Source: Aliidongia dinghuensis (GTDB lineage Bacteria > Pseudomonadota > Alphaproteobacteria > ATCC43930 > CGMCC-115725). Taken from it: DNA of 64,000 nucleotides. Every line of letters starts with the position of its first letter. Within the stretch, counting starts at the first letter, position 1. Positions 1 through 8,677 of this stretch are shown here, piece by piece. The notes below the pieces were generated by a model. The model saw only the letters and a program-made list of their open reading frames with translations. It did no database searches and had not been told where the DNA came from. The DNA is taken from assembly GCF_014643535.1 (NCBI RefSeq), contig NZ_BMJQ01000022.1, forward strand, positions 1-64,000, given 5' to 3'. Both the position numbers and the translations under genes were made by a program.

Positions 1-112
1 CTTGCGGCGTCAGCCGTGCATTCTTGTGAATGTTCATCCAGGGCTCCAGGAACGTGCGCTTCGGTGTGGTAACCACAGCTTCACTGCCCGGACCTGGATG
101 AACAACCTTCAT
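1..112 (-). mobile_element. IS481-family transposase, N-terminal fragment at the window edge
   Basis: Reading leftward from the ATG at 110-112, the product contains the segment MNIHKNARLTPQ, which I recognise as the typical start of IS481-family DDE transposases, and then leaves the window. The usual family start is the internal methionine at position 37, so the 25 residues before it may be a leader rather than protein. Nothing downstream is visible, so intactness cannot be judged. It lies beside a broken histidine-kinase gene, which fits insertion-associated decay. Family assignment rests on a short recognisable segment only. Confidence 0.6.
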
Positions 113-221
113 AGCTTCGACATCTAGAGCGCGCCGGAGGATCTCGCCACGTTCGAGGAGGGCCTGCGAAGAGCGGGGCTGCCGGAATGACATGCGAAGC
201 TCAGAGGAAGCCCCATTGGAC

Positions 222-584
222 TCACAGCGGAGAGCCGTCATCGATCGCTCGATGACGGCGTGAAGCGACGGCTCCGTCGCGGGCAGCCGGCCGGATCGCC
301 TCAGGCCCGGTCACCTCAGGCCCGGTCACGTCAGGCCCGGTCACGTCAGGCCCGGTCGCCTCGGCCTGGATCCGTGCCACGATATCGGCGGCGCGGCGCG
401 CGTCGTCGACGATGCGCTGCAACAGCTCACGCACCTTGCCGAGATTGGGTTCAGTACGATCGAGCCAGCGCAAGCTGGTTTCGCCGTTCATTGCGATGGC
501 GCTCAGCGGCTCCGTGATCTCGTGAGCAATTGATGCTGCGAATTCACCGAGGGCCGAATTCTGCGCCTTAGGCATGCTTTCCAT
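222..584 (-). pseudogene. truncated sensor histidine kinase (HisKA dimerisation domain only)
   Basis: The visible product starts at MESMPKAQ (position 584) and contains a clear HisKA phosphoacceptor helix (LGEFAASIAHEITEPLSAI, with the H-E-I-T-E-P box) followed by the second dimerisation helix ending near IVARIQ. The N-terminal sensor/PAS part and the whole C-terminal HATPase domain are missing. After the helix the frame runs into four 15-bp repeats (TGPDV-like) and about 25 unrelated residues before a stop. It cannot autophosphorylate alone, so I read it as a gene relic next to an insertion element. A stand-alone dimerisation decoy is possible but less likely. Confidence 0.6.
301..360. repeat. 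15-bp tandem repeat, four copies
   Basis: Four head-to-tail copies of a 15-bp unit (tcaggcccggtcacg with one or two changes each) lie at 301-315, 316-330, 331-345 and 346-360. The unit length is a multiple of three, so in the minus-strand kinase relic it reads as repeated T-G-P-D/E-V pentapeptides without shifting frame. It sits exactly where the kinase catalytic domain should begin. Confidence 0.9.
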
Positions 585-693
585 CTCTACCTCGCGGGAT
601 CCGCACTCGTCTTTGGTTCCCCGCCCCTCGTTCCCGGTTCGCATCTTTCCAGGCTCCAAAGACATCTTTCCGCCATTTGCCGTCTGCCCAGCG

Positions 694-1728
694 CTATTCG
701 AGAACGGACTTGAGGGCGGCAATCGCCTGCGCAATGGCACCGCGGGCCGCCGGCGTGTCGGCCAAGGCATTCAGCATGACGAAGTCGTGGATCGTGCCGT
801 TGTAGCGCGTGCTGGTAACGCGCACGCCGGCCTGCGACAGTTTTCGGGCGTAACTTTCCCCCTCATCGCGCAAGACATCGTTTTCTGCGACGATGATCAC
901 CGTGTCAGGCAGGCCCACCAGTTGGTCGACCGAAGCGGAGAGCGGTGCAGCTGTGATCTGGGTGCCCGCCCTCGCGTCGGGGAGATAGGCGTCCCAGAAC
1001 CATTCCATGGCGCGCCTTGTCAGCCACGGCCCGTCCGCGAAGGTCGCATAGGAACCGGTGCTGAGATTGCCGTCCGTTACCGGATAGAACAGCACCTGGA
1101 GATCGATCTTGGGGCCGCGGCGTTCCTTCGCCATCAGGGTAACGGCGGCGGTCATGTTGCCGCCGACACCGTCACCGACGACGGCAAGGCGCGTCGGATC
1201 GACACCGAGCTGCGCGCCCTGTTCGACGACATGCTTCGTCGCGGCATAGATCTGCTCGATCGCCGTCGGATACCTCGCCTCCGGCGACCGATCGTAATCG
1301 ATGAAGAACAAGGCGACGCGGGCGCCGACCGCGATTTCCCGGATGAGCCGGTCATGCGTTTCGGCGTCACCGAGGATCCAGCCGCCGCCATGGAGATAGA
1401 TCACCACCGGCAGCGGCTCGTCGGCCCCTTCGGGCCGAACAATCCGAGCCCGCACCGATCCCGTGGGACCGACAGGAAAGAGCGTATCCTCCAAACGTGC
1501 AGCCGGCTTGCCGACCCCGGCGGCCTGGATGTTGGCAAGGGCTCGCCGTGCCACGGCTGGCGAGAGCGTGTAGATCGGCGGATCGCCGGCGGCCAGCGCG
1601 TCGATGAACTGCTGGGTCACCGGCTCAAGAGAGGGTGCGTCGGCCAAGTCTGCGGTCTGCTGCAAGTCTGTGGACAAAATTGCCCCCGGCTCACGAAGAG
1701 TTCTTTGATCCTTGCAGCCATGGTGCAT
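694..1728 (-). CDS. HSL-type alpha/beta hydrolase with catalytic Ser replaced by Gly
   Basis: The 344-residue product (ATG at 1728; an upstream in-frame start at 1887 would run into the neighbouring gene) has the hormone-sensitive-lipase layout. The oxyanion motif HGGG is at residues 113-116, the nucleophile elbow near 185-190, the acid in a VAENDVLRDEG segment and the base in a TIHDF segment near the C-terminus. The elbow reads G-D-G-V-G-G where the family has G-D-S-x-G-G: the codon at 1168-1170 is GGT on the coding strand, one change from AGT. If real, the protein should lack esterase activity. It lies 95 bp downstream of the large regulator and in the same direction, so co-expression is possible. 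Confidence 0.85.
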   Translation of the reverse strand: MHHGCKDQRTLREPGAILSTDLQQTADLADAPSLEPVTQQFIDALAAGDPPIYTLSPAVARRALANIQAAGVGKPAARLEDTLFPVGPTGSVRARIVRPEGADEPLPVVIYLHGGGWILGDAETHDRLIREIAVGARVALFFIDYDRSPEARYPTAIEQIYAATKHVVEQGAQLGVDPTRLAVVGDGVGGNMTAAVTLMAKERRGPKIDLQVLFYPVTDGNLSTGSYATFADGPWLTRRAMEWFWDAYLPDARAGTQITAAPLSASVDQLVGLPDTVIIVAENDVLRDEGESYARKLSQAGVRVTSTRYNGTIHDFVMLNALADTPAARGAIAQAIAALKSVLE

Positions 1729-1822
1729 GCGGAGGCGCAGCGCTCCCAGCAAAACGCCGTGAATTCCTGTGATTTTGCGGAAGCGTTTGCGAAATGGGCC
1801 GAATGCTCGCGCGGAGCGGCCG

Positions 1823-4780
1823 CTACCGGCGTCGCGAGGCGAGTTCGTCCAGCAACGCGGTTGCGAGCCTGAGGTCGCCGGTCCCATGGCCCTCGCGGAA
1901 GCTCGCGTGGATCGGCCTCAGCAGATCGTGGGCTTCGCCGCCACGTCCCTGTTCCCGCTTCAGGCGGGCGAACGCGATGGCGGTCCTGAGCTCCCATCCC
2001 AGCGCTTCCTGCTTGCGGGCCAGCTCGAGCGATTCCTGGAAATGCTGCTCGGCCGCGTCCACCGCCGTCATGCCCCAGAGAATGACGCCCTTGATGCGGA
2101 GAAGCTCCGGGCTGTACCAGCGCTCCTCGCCGCGGGCAGAGCGCGCGATCGCATCGTCGATCGTCGCCAAGGCCTGGTCGTAGTCGCCGGCATCCGCCAG
2201 GCCCGTCGCCAGCGCGCCCAGAAACGCCGTCAGATATTGGACAAAGCTCGCCTGGCGCAGCTGGTCGACGCTCGCCCGCAGCCGCGGCAATCCGGTCGCG
2301 AGATCACCGCGCTTGATCAGCAATTCCCCGGCGAAGCAGCCGCCATAGGCATGCCAGATGTCGAATGCATCCCGCTGCGTGAGCTCGAGCAGCGTCGTCG
2401 TGTAACGCTCTGCCGCCGCGAGATCGCCGGCGAGCAGCGCCACCGGGCATGCCGCCTGGGCGAGGGCGTTGCACAGCGACAGCGTGTGATTGATCGAGAG
2501 CGCGTCGGCGATATTGATGTCGACGCAGCGGAGCGCCTGGTCCGGGTATCCCTGCAGCCAGAGAACCCGGCCGAGGGTCATCCGGGCCGTCACCCGCTGG
2601 TCGAATTGGAAACGGACCGCATGGGATCGAGAGACCGGCGCGACATAGCTTGCGAGCATCCGCTCGATGTGCCGTCTCGCCCCGGACTGGTCGCCGAGGA
2701 AATGCAGCGCCACCCCGGTCAACCGGTCACCGAGCAGCCGATCGTTGGCATCCGCCCGCGTTTCAGCCAGGTTCGAGAACCGCTTGGCAAGCGCCAGCGC
2801 GTCGCCGAACTCGCCTCTGTTGACGTGGGTCGCCCAGGTGCCCCAGAGCGCGCGCAACTGATAATCGGTGTCGCCCAGCGCTTCCGCGATGGCAAAGGCG
2901 GTCGCCCAGGCGGTGCCCGTGTCCCGCGCGGAGCCCGTCGTATACATCTGCGACCAGGCGACGGCGACATAGAGCTGCATCCGGCGCTGTTCGTCCTTGG
3001 CAGGCCCGGCCTCGAGCATGGCGAGCGCCCGTTCCGCGCCCGTGCGGCACTCCTCCATCAGCGACATTTCGAACCACAGCGGCACCGCGGCCACCGTCAG
3101 CGCCACGCCGATCGACGCGTCCCCCTCCGACGAAAACGCCCAGTCCAGCGCCGTGCGGAGATCGTCTATTTGAGACGTATGGACAGCCAGCCACTCGGCC
3201 GTCGGCTGCGTCTCCCAATCCGCCTTCGCCCGTTCCAGCTGGTTCCGCAGATATTGCGCGTGGCGCCGCGCCACCATCTGGAACTCGCCAGCCTCCTGCA
3301 GCTTCTTCCCGGCATAGGCGCGCGCCGTATCGGTCATGCGGTAGTGGACGGCACTGCCCCCGACATCCGCCCCGACCAGCGATTTGTCGACCAGATTGGC
3401 GACGCTTTCGTCCACCTCCGCCGCGGCAATGTCGGCGTCCTCGGCGACAGCGGTCGCCGCCTCCATCGTGAAACGCCCGGCAAATATGCCGAGCCGGCGC
3501 ATGACGAACCGCTCCACCTCGGGGAGCAGTTCGTAGCTCCAGTCGAAGGTGGCACTCAGGGTCTGATGCCGCGGCAACGCCGTCCGCCGGCCGCGGGTCA
3601 AGAGCGCGAAGAGATTGTCGAGCCGGGCCGCCACCCCGCGCACGCCAAAGGCGTCGATGCGACCGGCCGCGAGCTCGATCGCGAGAGCGATCCCGTCGAG
3701 CCGCCGGCAGATCTGCGCCACGACCGGGACATCGGCATCGGTGAGCTCATAGCCGCCGGCACTTGCGCCCGCGCGCTCGACGAACAGCTGGATCGCGGGA
3801 AAGGTCAGGGCCTGGGCTGCGGTGAGCGTCGCCGACGCGGGGGGCGTCTCGAGCGGCAGCAGGCGTTGCACGCGCTCGTCCTCGGCCCTAAGCGGCTCGC
3901 GGCTCGTTGCGAGCACGTGCACGCCCGATGCTGCTTTGAGCACTTCCTCGGCCAATTCCGCCGCCGCTTCGACGACATGCTCGCAATTGTCGAGCAGGAT
4001 CAGCATCTGCTTGTCTTTGAGGAAGGATGTCAGCGCCGGGTACGGGTTCTCCGAGCGGATGGCGACGCCGAGCACGGAGGCAAGCGCGCTCGGCACGAGC
4101 CGCGGGTCCTTGAGCGGCGCCAGATCGACGAAGCGTGCGCCGTCCTTGTACGACGCCTGCAGCTCGTCGGCGGCGGCGAGAGCGACCGTGGTCTTGCCGA
4201 TCCCGCCGGCGCCGATGATCGTGAGGAAGCGGCTCCGCCTGAGCCGGCTCGACACCATGGCGACAACATCGGTGCGACCGATCGGCCTCGTCAGACGGCC
4301 CGGAAGATTGTGTCCCTTGGGCAGCGCTTGCGCCTGCACCGCCTCACAAGTGGACCGCGCGACCGCGGCCACGAAGCGATAGCCCCTGCCCGGCTCGGTC
4401 ACCACGTAGTTTTCGCCAGTGCCACCTTCCGCGAGCACTCGGCGGAGTGCCGTGATCTGGGCGCGTAGATTGGACTCTTCGACCGTCACGCCGGACCAGG
4501 CGCGGGCCATGAGGGCATCCTTGTCGAGCAGTTCCCCGGCACGCTCGACCAGTGCCAAGAGAACTTCGAAGGCACGGCTACCGAGCGGAACGGCGTTGCC
4601 GTCCTGCAGCAGAAGATGCTGGCGCGGGATAAGACGGAACGGGCCGAACGAGAAGGTCAGCTCGGCAGATGCCGGAGCGCGGCCGCCCTCGCCGTCGTCC
4701 TGCCCAAATGCAGATGACCCCGTTGCAGATGCCCCAGTTACAGAGGACCGGGGAGGATCGTCTTTTCCGGCGCCTGTCAT
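1823..4780 (-). CDS. winged-helix / NB-ARC-like ATPase / TPR transcriptional regulator
   Basis: This 985-residue protein has an OmpR-type winged helix at about 45-138 (ends with the wing motif PGRGYRFVA), a P-loop NTPase with Walker A GAGGIGKTT near 190-198 and a Walker B-like strand MLILLDNCEHV, a sensor segment ATSREPL, and then about 450 residues of helical TPR-like repeats. This is the AfsR/CadC-like STAND regulator plan found widely in rhizobia and relatives, where a signal-controlled ATPase module gates DNA binding. The first 40 residues are low-complexity. The ligand is unknown. The hydrolase gene follows in the same direction and could be its target. No obvious operator was found. Confidence 0.88.
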   Translation of the reverse strand: MTGAGKDDPPRSSVTGASATGSSAFGQDDGEGGRAPASAELTFSFGPFRLIPRQHLLLQDGNAVPLGSRAFEVLLALVERAGELLDKDALMARAWSGVTVEESNLRAQITALRRVLAEGGTGENYVVTEPGRGYRFVAAVARSTCEAVQAQALPKGHNLPGRLTRPIGRTDVVAMVSSRLRRSRFLTIIGAGGIGKTTVALAAADELQASYKDGARFVDLAPLKDPRLVPSALASVLGVAIRSENPYPALTSFLKDKQMLILLDNCEHVVEAAAELAEEVLKAASGVHVLATSREPLRAEDERVQRLLPLETPPASATLTAAQALTFPAIQLFVERAGASAGGYELTDADVPVVAQICRRLDGIALAIELAAGRIDAFGVRGVAARLDNLFALLTRGRRTALPRHQTLSATFDWSYELLPEVERFVMRRLGIFAGRFTMEAATAVAEDADIAAAEVDESVANLVDKSLVGADVGGSAVHYRMTDTARAYAGKKLQEAGEFQMVARRHAQYLRNQLERAKADWETQPTAEWLAVHTSQIDDLRTALDWAFSSEGDASIGVALTVAAVPLWFEMSLMEECRTGAERALAMLEAGPAKDEQRRMQLYVAVAWSQMYTTGSARDTGTAWATAFAIAEALGDTDYQLRALWGTWATHVNRGEFGDALALAKRFSNLAETRADANDRLLGDRLTGVALHFLGDQSGARRHIERMLASYVAPVSRSHAVRFQFDQRVTARMTLGRVLWLQGYPDQALRCVDINIADALSINHTLSLCNALAQAACPVALLAGDLAAAERYTTTLLELTQRDAFDIWHAYGGCFAGELLIKRGDLATGLPRLRASVDQLRQASFVQYLTAFLGALATGLADAGDYDQALATIDDAIARSARGEERWYSPELLRIKGVILWGMTAVDAAEQHFQESLELARKQEALGWELRTAIAFARLKREQGRGGEAHDLLRPIHASFREGHGTGDLRLATALLDELASRRR

Positions 4781-5191
4781 CTTGCGCGTAGCCCCTCCCA
4801 GTCTCCAGGCGCGCTCATGGTGATCCTGCCAGGAATAAGTTCCCGCTCAGCCTGGCGGCTGCAGAAAAAACGGAACAGATTTCGATATTTTCCTTACAGA
4901 GCGATACTGATTGCCATGCGGGTGGGTAATATCCGCCGCCAATCCACGCCATCTGCTTCTCCCAATTACAGTTGCACTCGACTCGGTCGAGCACAACCTT
5001 CGGCAGCGGCGGGGGAAAATTCGGAAGTTGCGCCGATTGACTGGTCATCATACGCGTCCGGCCCAGCATCGGGAAGCCTCCTGGCTTCTACTCTCGCAAG
5101 TTGATCCTTGGAGGGATGCCTGCCGCCGCCGATCGCGTTACCGCGGCGTCAGCGCACTCTCGACAAGCAGTCTTCCGTTCCAGCCAGCGGG
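4781..5191. other. intergenic region between the STAND regulator and the LysR gene
   Basis: These 411 bases carry the upstream region of the leftward regulator gene (start 4780) and follow the 3' end of the leftward LysR gene (stop 5192). Short open frames here lack family motifs or codon-use support, so I call none. A relatively A/T-rich stretch near 4870-4935 is the likeliest promoter zone for the regulator, but no convincing -35/-10 pair or strong hairpin was found. Confidence 0.5.
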
Positions 5192-6136
5192 CTATGCCTC
5201 TTTAGCGAACGGGTTCCGCAGCACTTGCGTCGGCATTGCCGCCGTACTGGCCGCGCTCAGCATGTCGATGAAGGCGCGCAGCGCGGCTGGAACCTGTCGC
5301 CGCCCGGGGTAATAGAGGAACAGCCCCTCGAAAGAGGGCGACCAGTCCTCCAGGACGCGAATGAGCTGGCCCGAGCGCAGGAACATTTCAGCCAGCGATT
5401 CGAGCGTATAGGCGATGCCCAACCCGTCAATCGCGGCGCGAATGGCCATGTCGGGGTTGTTGACGATGACCCGGCCGTCCACCGCGAGGCGCCGTTCCTC
5501 GCCAGCGCGGCTGAAGGACCATTCGTAGAGAGGGGCATCGGCGGCACGGCGATATTGGACGCAGCAGTGGCGGGCGAGATCGTCGGGCGTGCGTGGCGGA
5601 CGCCGCAATGCGAAGTAGTTCGGCGCTCCGACGACCGCCACCCGCATCGGTCCCATGACCCGGACGGCGATCATGTCCTCCGCTGCCCGGTCCTTGGGCC
5701 CGATCCCGGCGTCGAAGCCCTTGGCCACGATGTCGATCGGCGCTTCACCGACCAGAAGCTCGAGATGGACGTCGGGATATGTCGAAAGAAAACGGCCCCA
5801 GACCGGCGCCACCACCGTCGCCGCGGCCAGGTGACTGGCATAGATGCGCAGGCGACCGAAGGGCTTGCGTTGTTCCTCGCCCAAATCCTCAAGGGCGCCG
5901 GAGATCTCGCTGATGGCCGGCCTCAGCCGTTCGAGCAGGCGATGGCCCGCATCCGTCACCGAAACACTGCGGGTCGTGCGATGCAGCAGCCGCACGCCAA
6001 GGCGGCTCTCGAGCTGGCGCATGGTGTGGCTTAGCGCCGATGGCGTCACGTCCAGCCGCGCGGCAGCCGCGCGGAAGCTCAGCTGATCGGCAACGGTGAC
6101 GAAGGCGGCTAGATCCGCGAGATCTCCTCGGCGCAT
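5192..6136 (-). CDS. LysR-family transcriptional regulator
   Basis: The 314-residue product has an N-terminal LysR winged helix at about 1-60 (AAARLDVTPSALSHTMRQLE is the recognition region), followed by the periplasmic-binding-protein-like effector domain. The start at 6136 (MRRGDLADLAAF) matches the family; upstream in-frame methionines would add about 109 unrelated residues. Its start codon lies at the edge of a 53-bp sequence that recurs at 7388-7440 in front of the efflux operon. This suggests it is the regulator originally divergent from that pump. Effector unknown. Confidence 0.92.
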   Translation of the reverse strand: MRRGDLADLAAFVTVADQLSFRAAAARLDVTPSALSHTMRQLESRLGVRLLHRTTRSVSVTDAGHRLLERLRPAISEISGALEDLGEEQRKPFGRLRIYASHLAAATVVAPVWGRFLSTYPDVHLELLVGEAPIDIVAKGFDAGIGPKDRAAEDMIAVRVMGPMRVAVVGAPNYFALRRPPRTPDDLARHCCVQYRRAADAPLYEWSFSRAGEERRLAVDGRVIVNNPDMAIRAAIDGLGIAYTLESLAEMFLRSGQLIRVLEDWSPSFEGLFLYYPGRRQVPAALRAFIDMLSAASTAAMPTQVLRNPFAKEA

Positions 6137-6183
6137 TGGTGAGTTTGCCTCAGCAGTGTATGCAGCACATAGGGAATTATCCC
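6131..6183. promoter_or_regulatory. 53-bp repeat, copy 1: likely LysR operator/promoter
   Basis: This stretch matches 7388-7440 at 44 of 53 positions without gaps. It covers the start codon and 5' leader of the leftward LysR gene. It contains tatgcagcacata (6159-6171), a T-N11-A dyad of the LysR-box type with TATG/CATA arms. The conserved core cctcagcagNgtatgca suggests a bound site rather than chance similarity. Protein binding is inferred. Confidence 0.55.
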
Positions 6184-6268
6184 TTTGCGAGATGGTCAAT
6201 AGCATTTCCCCCGCATCCCTCAAGCGGGCTCTCGCTTTGAGCGCCCTCTGCTCGGAAAGGAGGGAGCC

Positions 6269-6466
6269 ATGCCGCAAAAGTTCGTCTGGCCCGAACTTCA
6301 TGATGCTTTGCACGAGCGTCAGCCCTGGGGACTGCCGGGCATCGAGCCCCCGCTGCGCGAGGTGCTCGCTGATCCGCTCGTTCGAGCCGTCATGCGGAGC
6401 GACGGCGTGCCCCTTGCCAGGCTCGAAACTCTCATTGCGGACATCCGGCGGCGACGTCGCCACTGA
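6269..6466 (+). CDS. small conserved-looking hypothetical protein (65 aa)
   Basis: The ORF starts at an ATG preceded by a strong Shine-Dalgarno (aaggaggg, six bases upstream) and encodes a soluble protein rich in Pro, Leu and Arg (MPQKFVWPELHDAL start, RRRRRH end). There is no membrane segment, cysteine or known motif. It lies 34 bp upstream of the LysR gene at 6501 in the same direction, so the two probably share a transcript. I do not recognise its function. Confidence 0.6.
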   Translation: MPQKFVWPELHDALHERQPWGLPGIEPPLREVLADPLVRAVMRSDGVPLARLETLIADIRRRRRH

Positions 6467-6500
6467 GCGACAGCGACCGCAATTATGGGCAGAACGTCCG

Positions 6501-7475
6501 ATGGAGCTCCGGCATCTGCGTTATTTCCTGGCCGTGGCGGAGGAGCTGAATTTCAGCCGCGCCGCTCAGCACCTGCACATCGCCCAGCCGCCCTTGAGCC
6601 AGCAGATCCGCCAGCTCGAGGACGAGCTCGGGCTCCAGCTGTTCGAGCGCGGCAGCCGGCCTCTGCGCCTTACCGAGGCGGGCCGCTTCTTCCACACCGA
6701 GGCGCGCCAGATCCTCGCCAAGCTCGACGCAGCAGTCGACGGTACCCGTCGCATCGCCCGCGGCCAGACGGGCTGGCTCGGCCTCGGCTATGTCGGCTCG
6801 GCCATGCATGTGCTGGTGCCTCCGGTACTGCGCCGTTTCCATGCCGAACATCCGGGCGTGGAGGTGTTGCTGTTCGAGATGCTGACGGCCGATCAGGCGG
6901 CGGCACTCCTCGACCGGCGGATCCATGTGGGCTTCGTGCGGCCCGCGATTGGACATGATGAGCTGGTCGAGGAACTGCTCTACGCCGAGCCCGTCGGGAT
7001 CGCCGTGCCGGCTGACCACCCCTTTGCGTCGCGTGCCGGACTGCACATCGCCGAGCTCGCCGGCCAACCGATCGTACTCTTCGGCGGCCGTGCGGCGCGG
7101 GGCGTGGAAAGCGACTTCATCCTGTCCCTGTTCCGTCAGGGAGGGATCGAGCCGCAGGCAGTGGTCGAAGCGCAATCCATGGAATCTTGCCTCGGCCTGG
7201 TCGCGGCCGGCATGGGCCTGGCGGTCGTCTCTTCCGGCTACGGCCATGTCCCGCGGGCTGGCGTGCGCTTCGTGCCACTCACGGCGGCGCCCTCGATCCC
7301 GATGAAACTCGCCTACCGGCCGCAGGAGCGCTCGCCCGCGGTGCTCGCCTTCCTCAAGATCGTCCGTGAGGAGGTCTCGAAGACCAGGCGCATTAGTGAA
7401 TTTCCCTCAGCAGAGTATGCAACACACATAGAATTATCGCCTGGCCCATTCGTCGGTACCATCCCTGCGATGTGA
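6501..7475 (+). CDS. LysR-family transcriptional regulator
   Basis: The 324-residue product begins MELRHLRYFLAVAEE, the standard LysR start, with the HTH at about 16-60 (FSRAAQHLHIAQPPLSQQI) and a CbnR/BenM-like effector domain after it. The canonical fold ends near VREEVSKTR; the last roughly 26 residues are encoded by the second copy of the 53-bp repeat and by leader DNA, so the native stop may have been lost or moved. It ends 24 bp before the HlyD gene and probably regulates, or is co-transcribed with, the efflux operon. Confidence 0.92.
   Translation: MELRHLRYFLAVAEELNFSRAAQHLHIAQPPLSQQIRQLEDELGLQLFERGSRPLRLTEAGRFFHTEARQILAKLDAAVDGTRRIARGQTGWLGLGYVGSAMHVLVPPVLRRFHAEHPGVEVLLFEMLTADQAAALLDRRIHVGFVRPAIGHDELVEELLYAEPVGIAVPADHPFASRAGLHIAELAGQPIVLFGGRAARGVESDFILSLFRQGGIEPQAVVEAQSMESCLGLVAAGMGLAVVSSGYGHVPRAGVRFVPLTAAPSIPMKLAYRPQERSPAVLAFLKIVREEVSKTRRISEFPSAEYATHIELSPGPFVGTIPAM
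7388..7440. promoter_or_regulatory. 53-bp repeat, copy 2: likely operator upstream of the efflux operon
   Basis: This is the second copy of the sequence at 6131-6183, in the same orientation, 44/53 identical. It lies inside the extended 3' end of the LysR gene and 58 bp upstream of the HlyD start, where an activator or repressor site for the pump would be expected. The TATG...CATA arms are spaced 7 rather than 5 bases here, so LysR affinity may differ from copy 1. Confidence 0.5.
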
Positions 7476-7498
7476 GAGGGCGCGCAAAGGGAGAAACC

Positions 7499-8677
7499 AT
7501 GCCCGATGATGGAGGGACGGTTTCGCGGCGCCCGGCGGTGGCCGACGCGTCGGAGACCAGGCACGACACCGCAGATGAAGAGCTGAAAGGACAAAAGGCA
7601 GTTCTGCCGGGTCGGTCCCGGCGCCAGCGCTGGACACGGCCGCTTCTGTTCGCGCTGCTGCCGCTCGCCGTCATTGCCGGGGGCTACCGGTATGTCACCG
7701 GCGGGCAGATGATGTCGACGGACGACGCCTATGTCGAAGCCGAACGGGTCGGCGTTTCCACCGATGTGCCGGGCATCGTCCGCGACGTCGACGTCTCGGA
7801 GAACCAGCATGTCGAGACCGGACAGATCCTCTATCGTCTCGACGATCTGCCGTTTCGGCTGGCGCTCGAGCGTGCCGAGGCGCAGATCGGCATGGTTCGC
7901 AACAGTCTCGAGGCGCTGAAGGCGAATTACGCCGACGTCGGGACGCAGATCAAGCAGGCGCAGGACGATCTCGCCTACTACGATCGCGAATTCCACCGCC
8001 AGCAATATCTCAACAACCAGCACGTCGCCTCCGAGGCGACGTTCGACACGGCACGGCGGAACCTGCAGAACGCCCAGCAGAAGCTGGCGTCGCTGACCCG
8101 GCAGCTCGCTGGGGTCGCGGCGAACCTCAACGGCGATCCGAATGCGCCGATCGAGCAGCATCCGCGCTACCGCGATGCGCTGGCCCAGCGGGATGAGGCG
8201 GCCCGCCAGCTCGACCATGCGACCGTCCGGGCGCCGTTCGCCGGCATCGTGACGAATGTGCCGGCCATCGCTCCCGGCAAATATCTCCAGGCCTCGGCAA
8301 CCGCCTTCTATCTCGTCGCGACAGATCACGTCTGGATCGACACGAGCCCGAAGGAAACGGAATTGACCTATGTGCGGTCCGGGCAGCCGGTCACGGTGAC
8401 GGTCGACACCTATCCGGATGCCGAATGGCATGGCACCGTCGAGAGCATCAGCCCGGCGGCGGCCCAGGAGTTCTCCCTGTTGCCGGCGCAGAACACGAGC
8501 GGCAACTGGGTGAAGGTCGTGCAGCGCATCCCGATGCGCGTGCGGGTCGACACCAGCGACCAGACGCTGCCGCCGCTCAGGGCCGGGATGAGCGTCGAGG
8601 TCGAGGTCGACACCGGCCATCGGCGGGGCCTGCCGCATTTCCTCGGCGCGCTCTTCGGCGCTTCCAGGGATCATTGA
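7499..8677 (+). CDS. HlyD/EmrA-family membrane fusion protein of a tripartite efflux pump
   Basis: The 392-residue protein has a short cytoplasmic N-terminus, one transmembrane segment (RPLLFALLPLAVIAGGYRY, about residues 46-65), a lipoyl/biotinyl half (DDAYVEAERVGVSTDVPG), a coiled-coil hairpin, and a second lipoyl half with ATVRAPFAGIV. It bridges the inner-membrane MFS pump and the outer-membrane channel. Start at 7499 (MPDDGG) is chosen for its gggagaaacc ribosome-binding region. It overlaps the DHA2 gene by one base (TGATG), showing translational coupling. Substrates are probably hydrophobic drugs or phenolics, as for EmrAB; this is inference. Confidence 0.93.
   Translation: MPDDGGTVSRRPAVADASETRHDTADEELKGQKAVLPGRSRRQRWTRPLLFALLPLAVIAGGYRYVTGGQMMSTDDAYVEAERVGVSTDVPGIVRDVDVSENQHVETGQILYRLDDLPFRLALERAEAQIGMVRNSLEALKANYADVGTQIKQAQDDLAYYDREFHRQQYLNNQHVASEATFDTARRNLQNAQQKLASLTRQLAGVAANLNGDPNAPIEQHPRYRDALAQRDEAARQLDHATVRAPFAGIVTNVPAIAPGKYLQASATAFYLVATDHVWIDTSPKETELTYVRSGQPVTVTVDTYPDAEWHGTVESISPAAAQEFSLLPAQNTSGNWVKVVQRIPMRVRVDTSDQTLPPLRAGMSVEVEVDTGHRRGLPHFLGALFGASRDH

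Noticed and set aside
301..360. CRISPR-like array at the short repeats
   Set aside because: The 15-bp units are directly adjacent without spacers and lie in a coding relic; it is an ordinary tandem repeat.
1769..4468. Long plus-strand open frame (about 900 codons) opposite the STAND regulator
   Set aside because: It is an antisense shadow: Arg/Gln-rich without motifs, while the minus strand shows clear winged-helix and Walker motifs.
4817..5104. Short open frames in the gap after the STAND regulator gene
   Set aside because: No family motif, poor codon pattern and overlapping frames in both strands; treated as non-coding.
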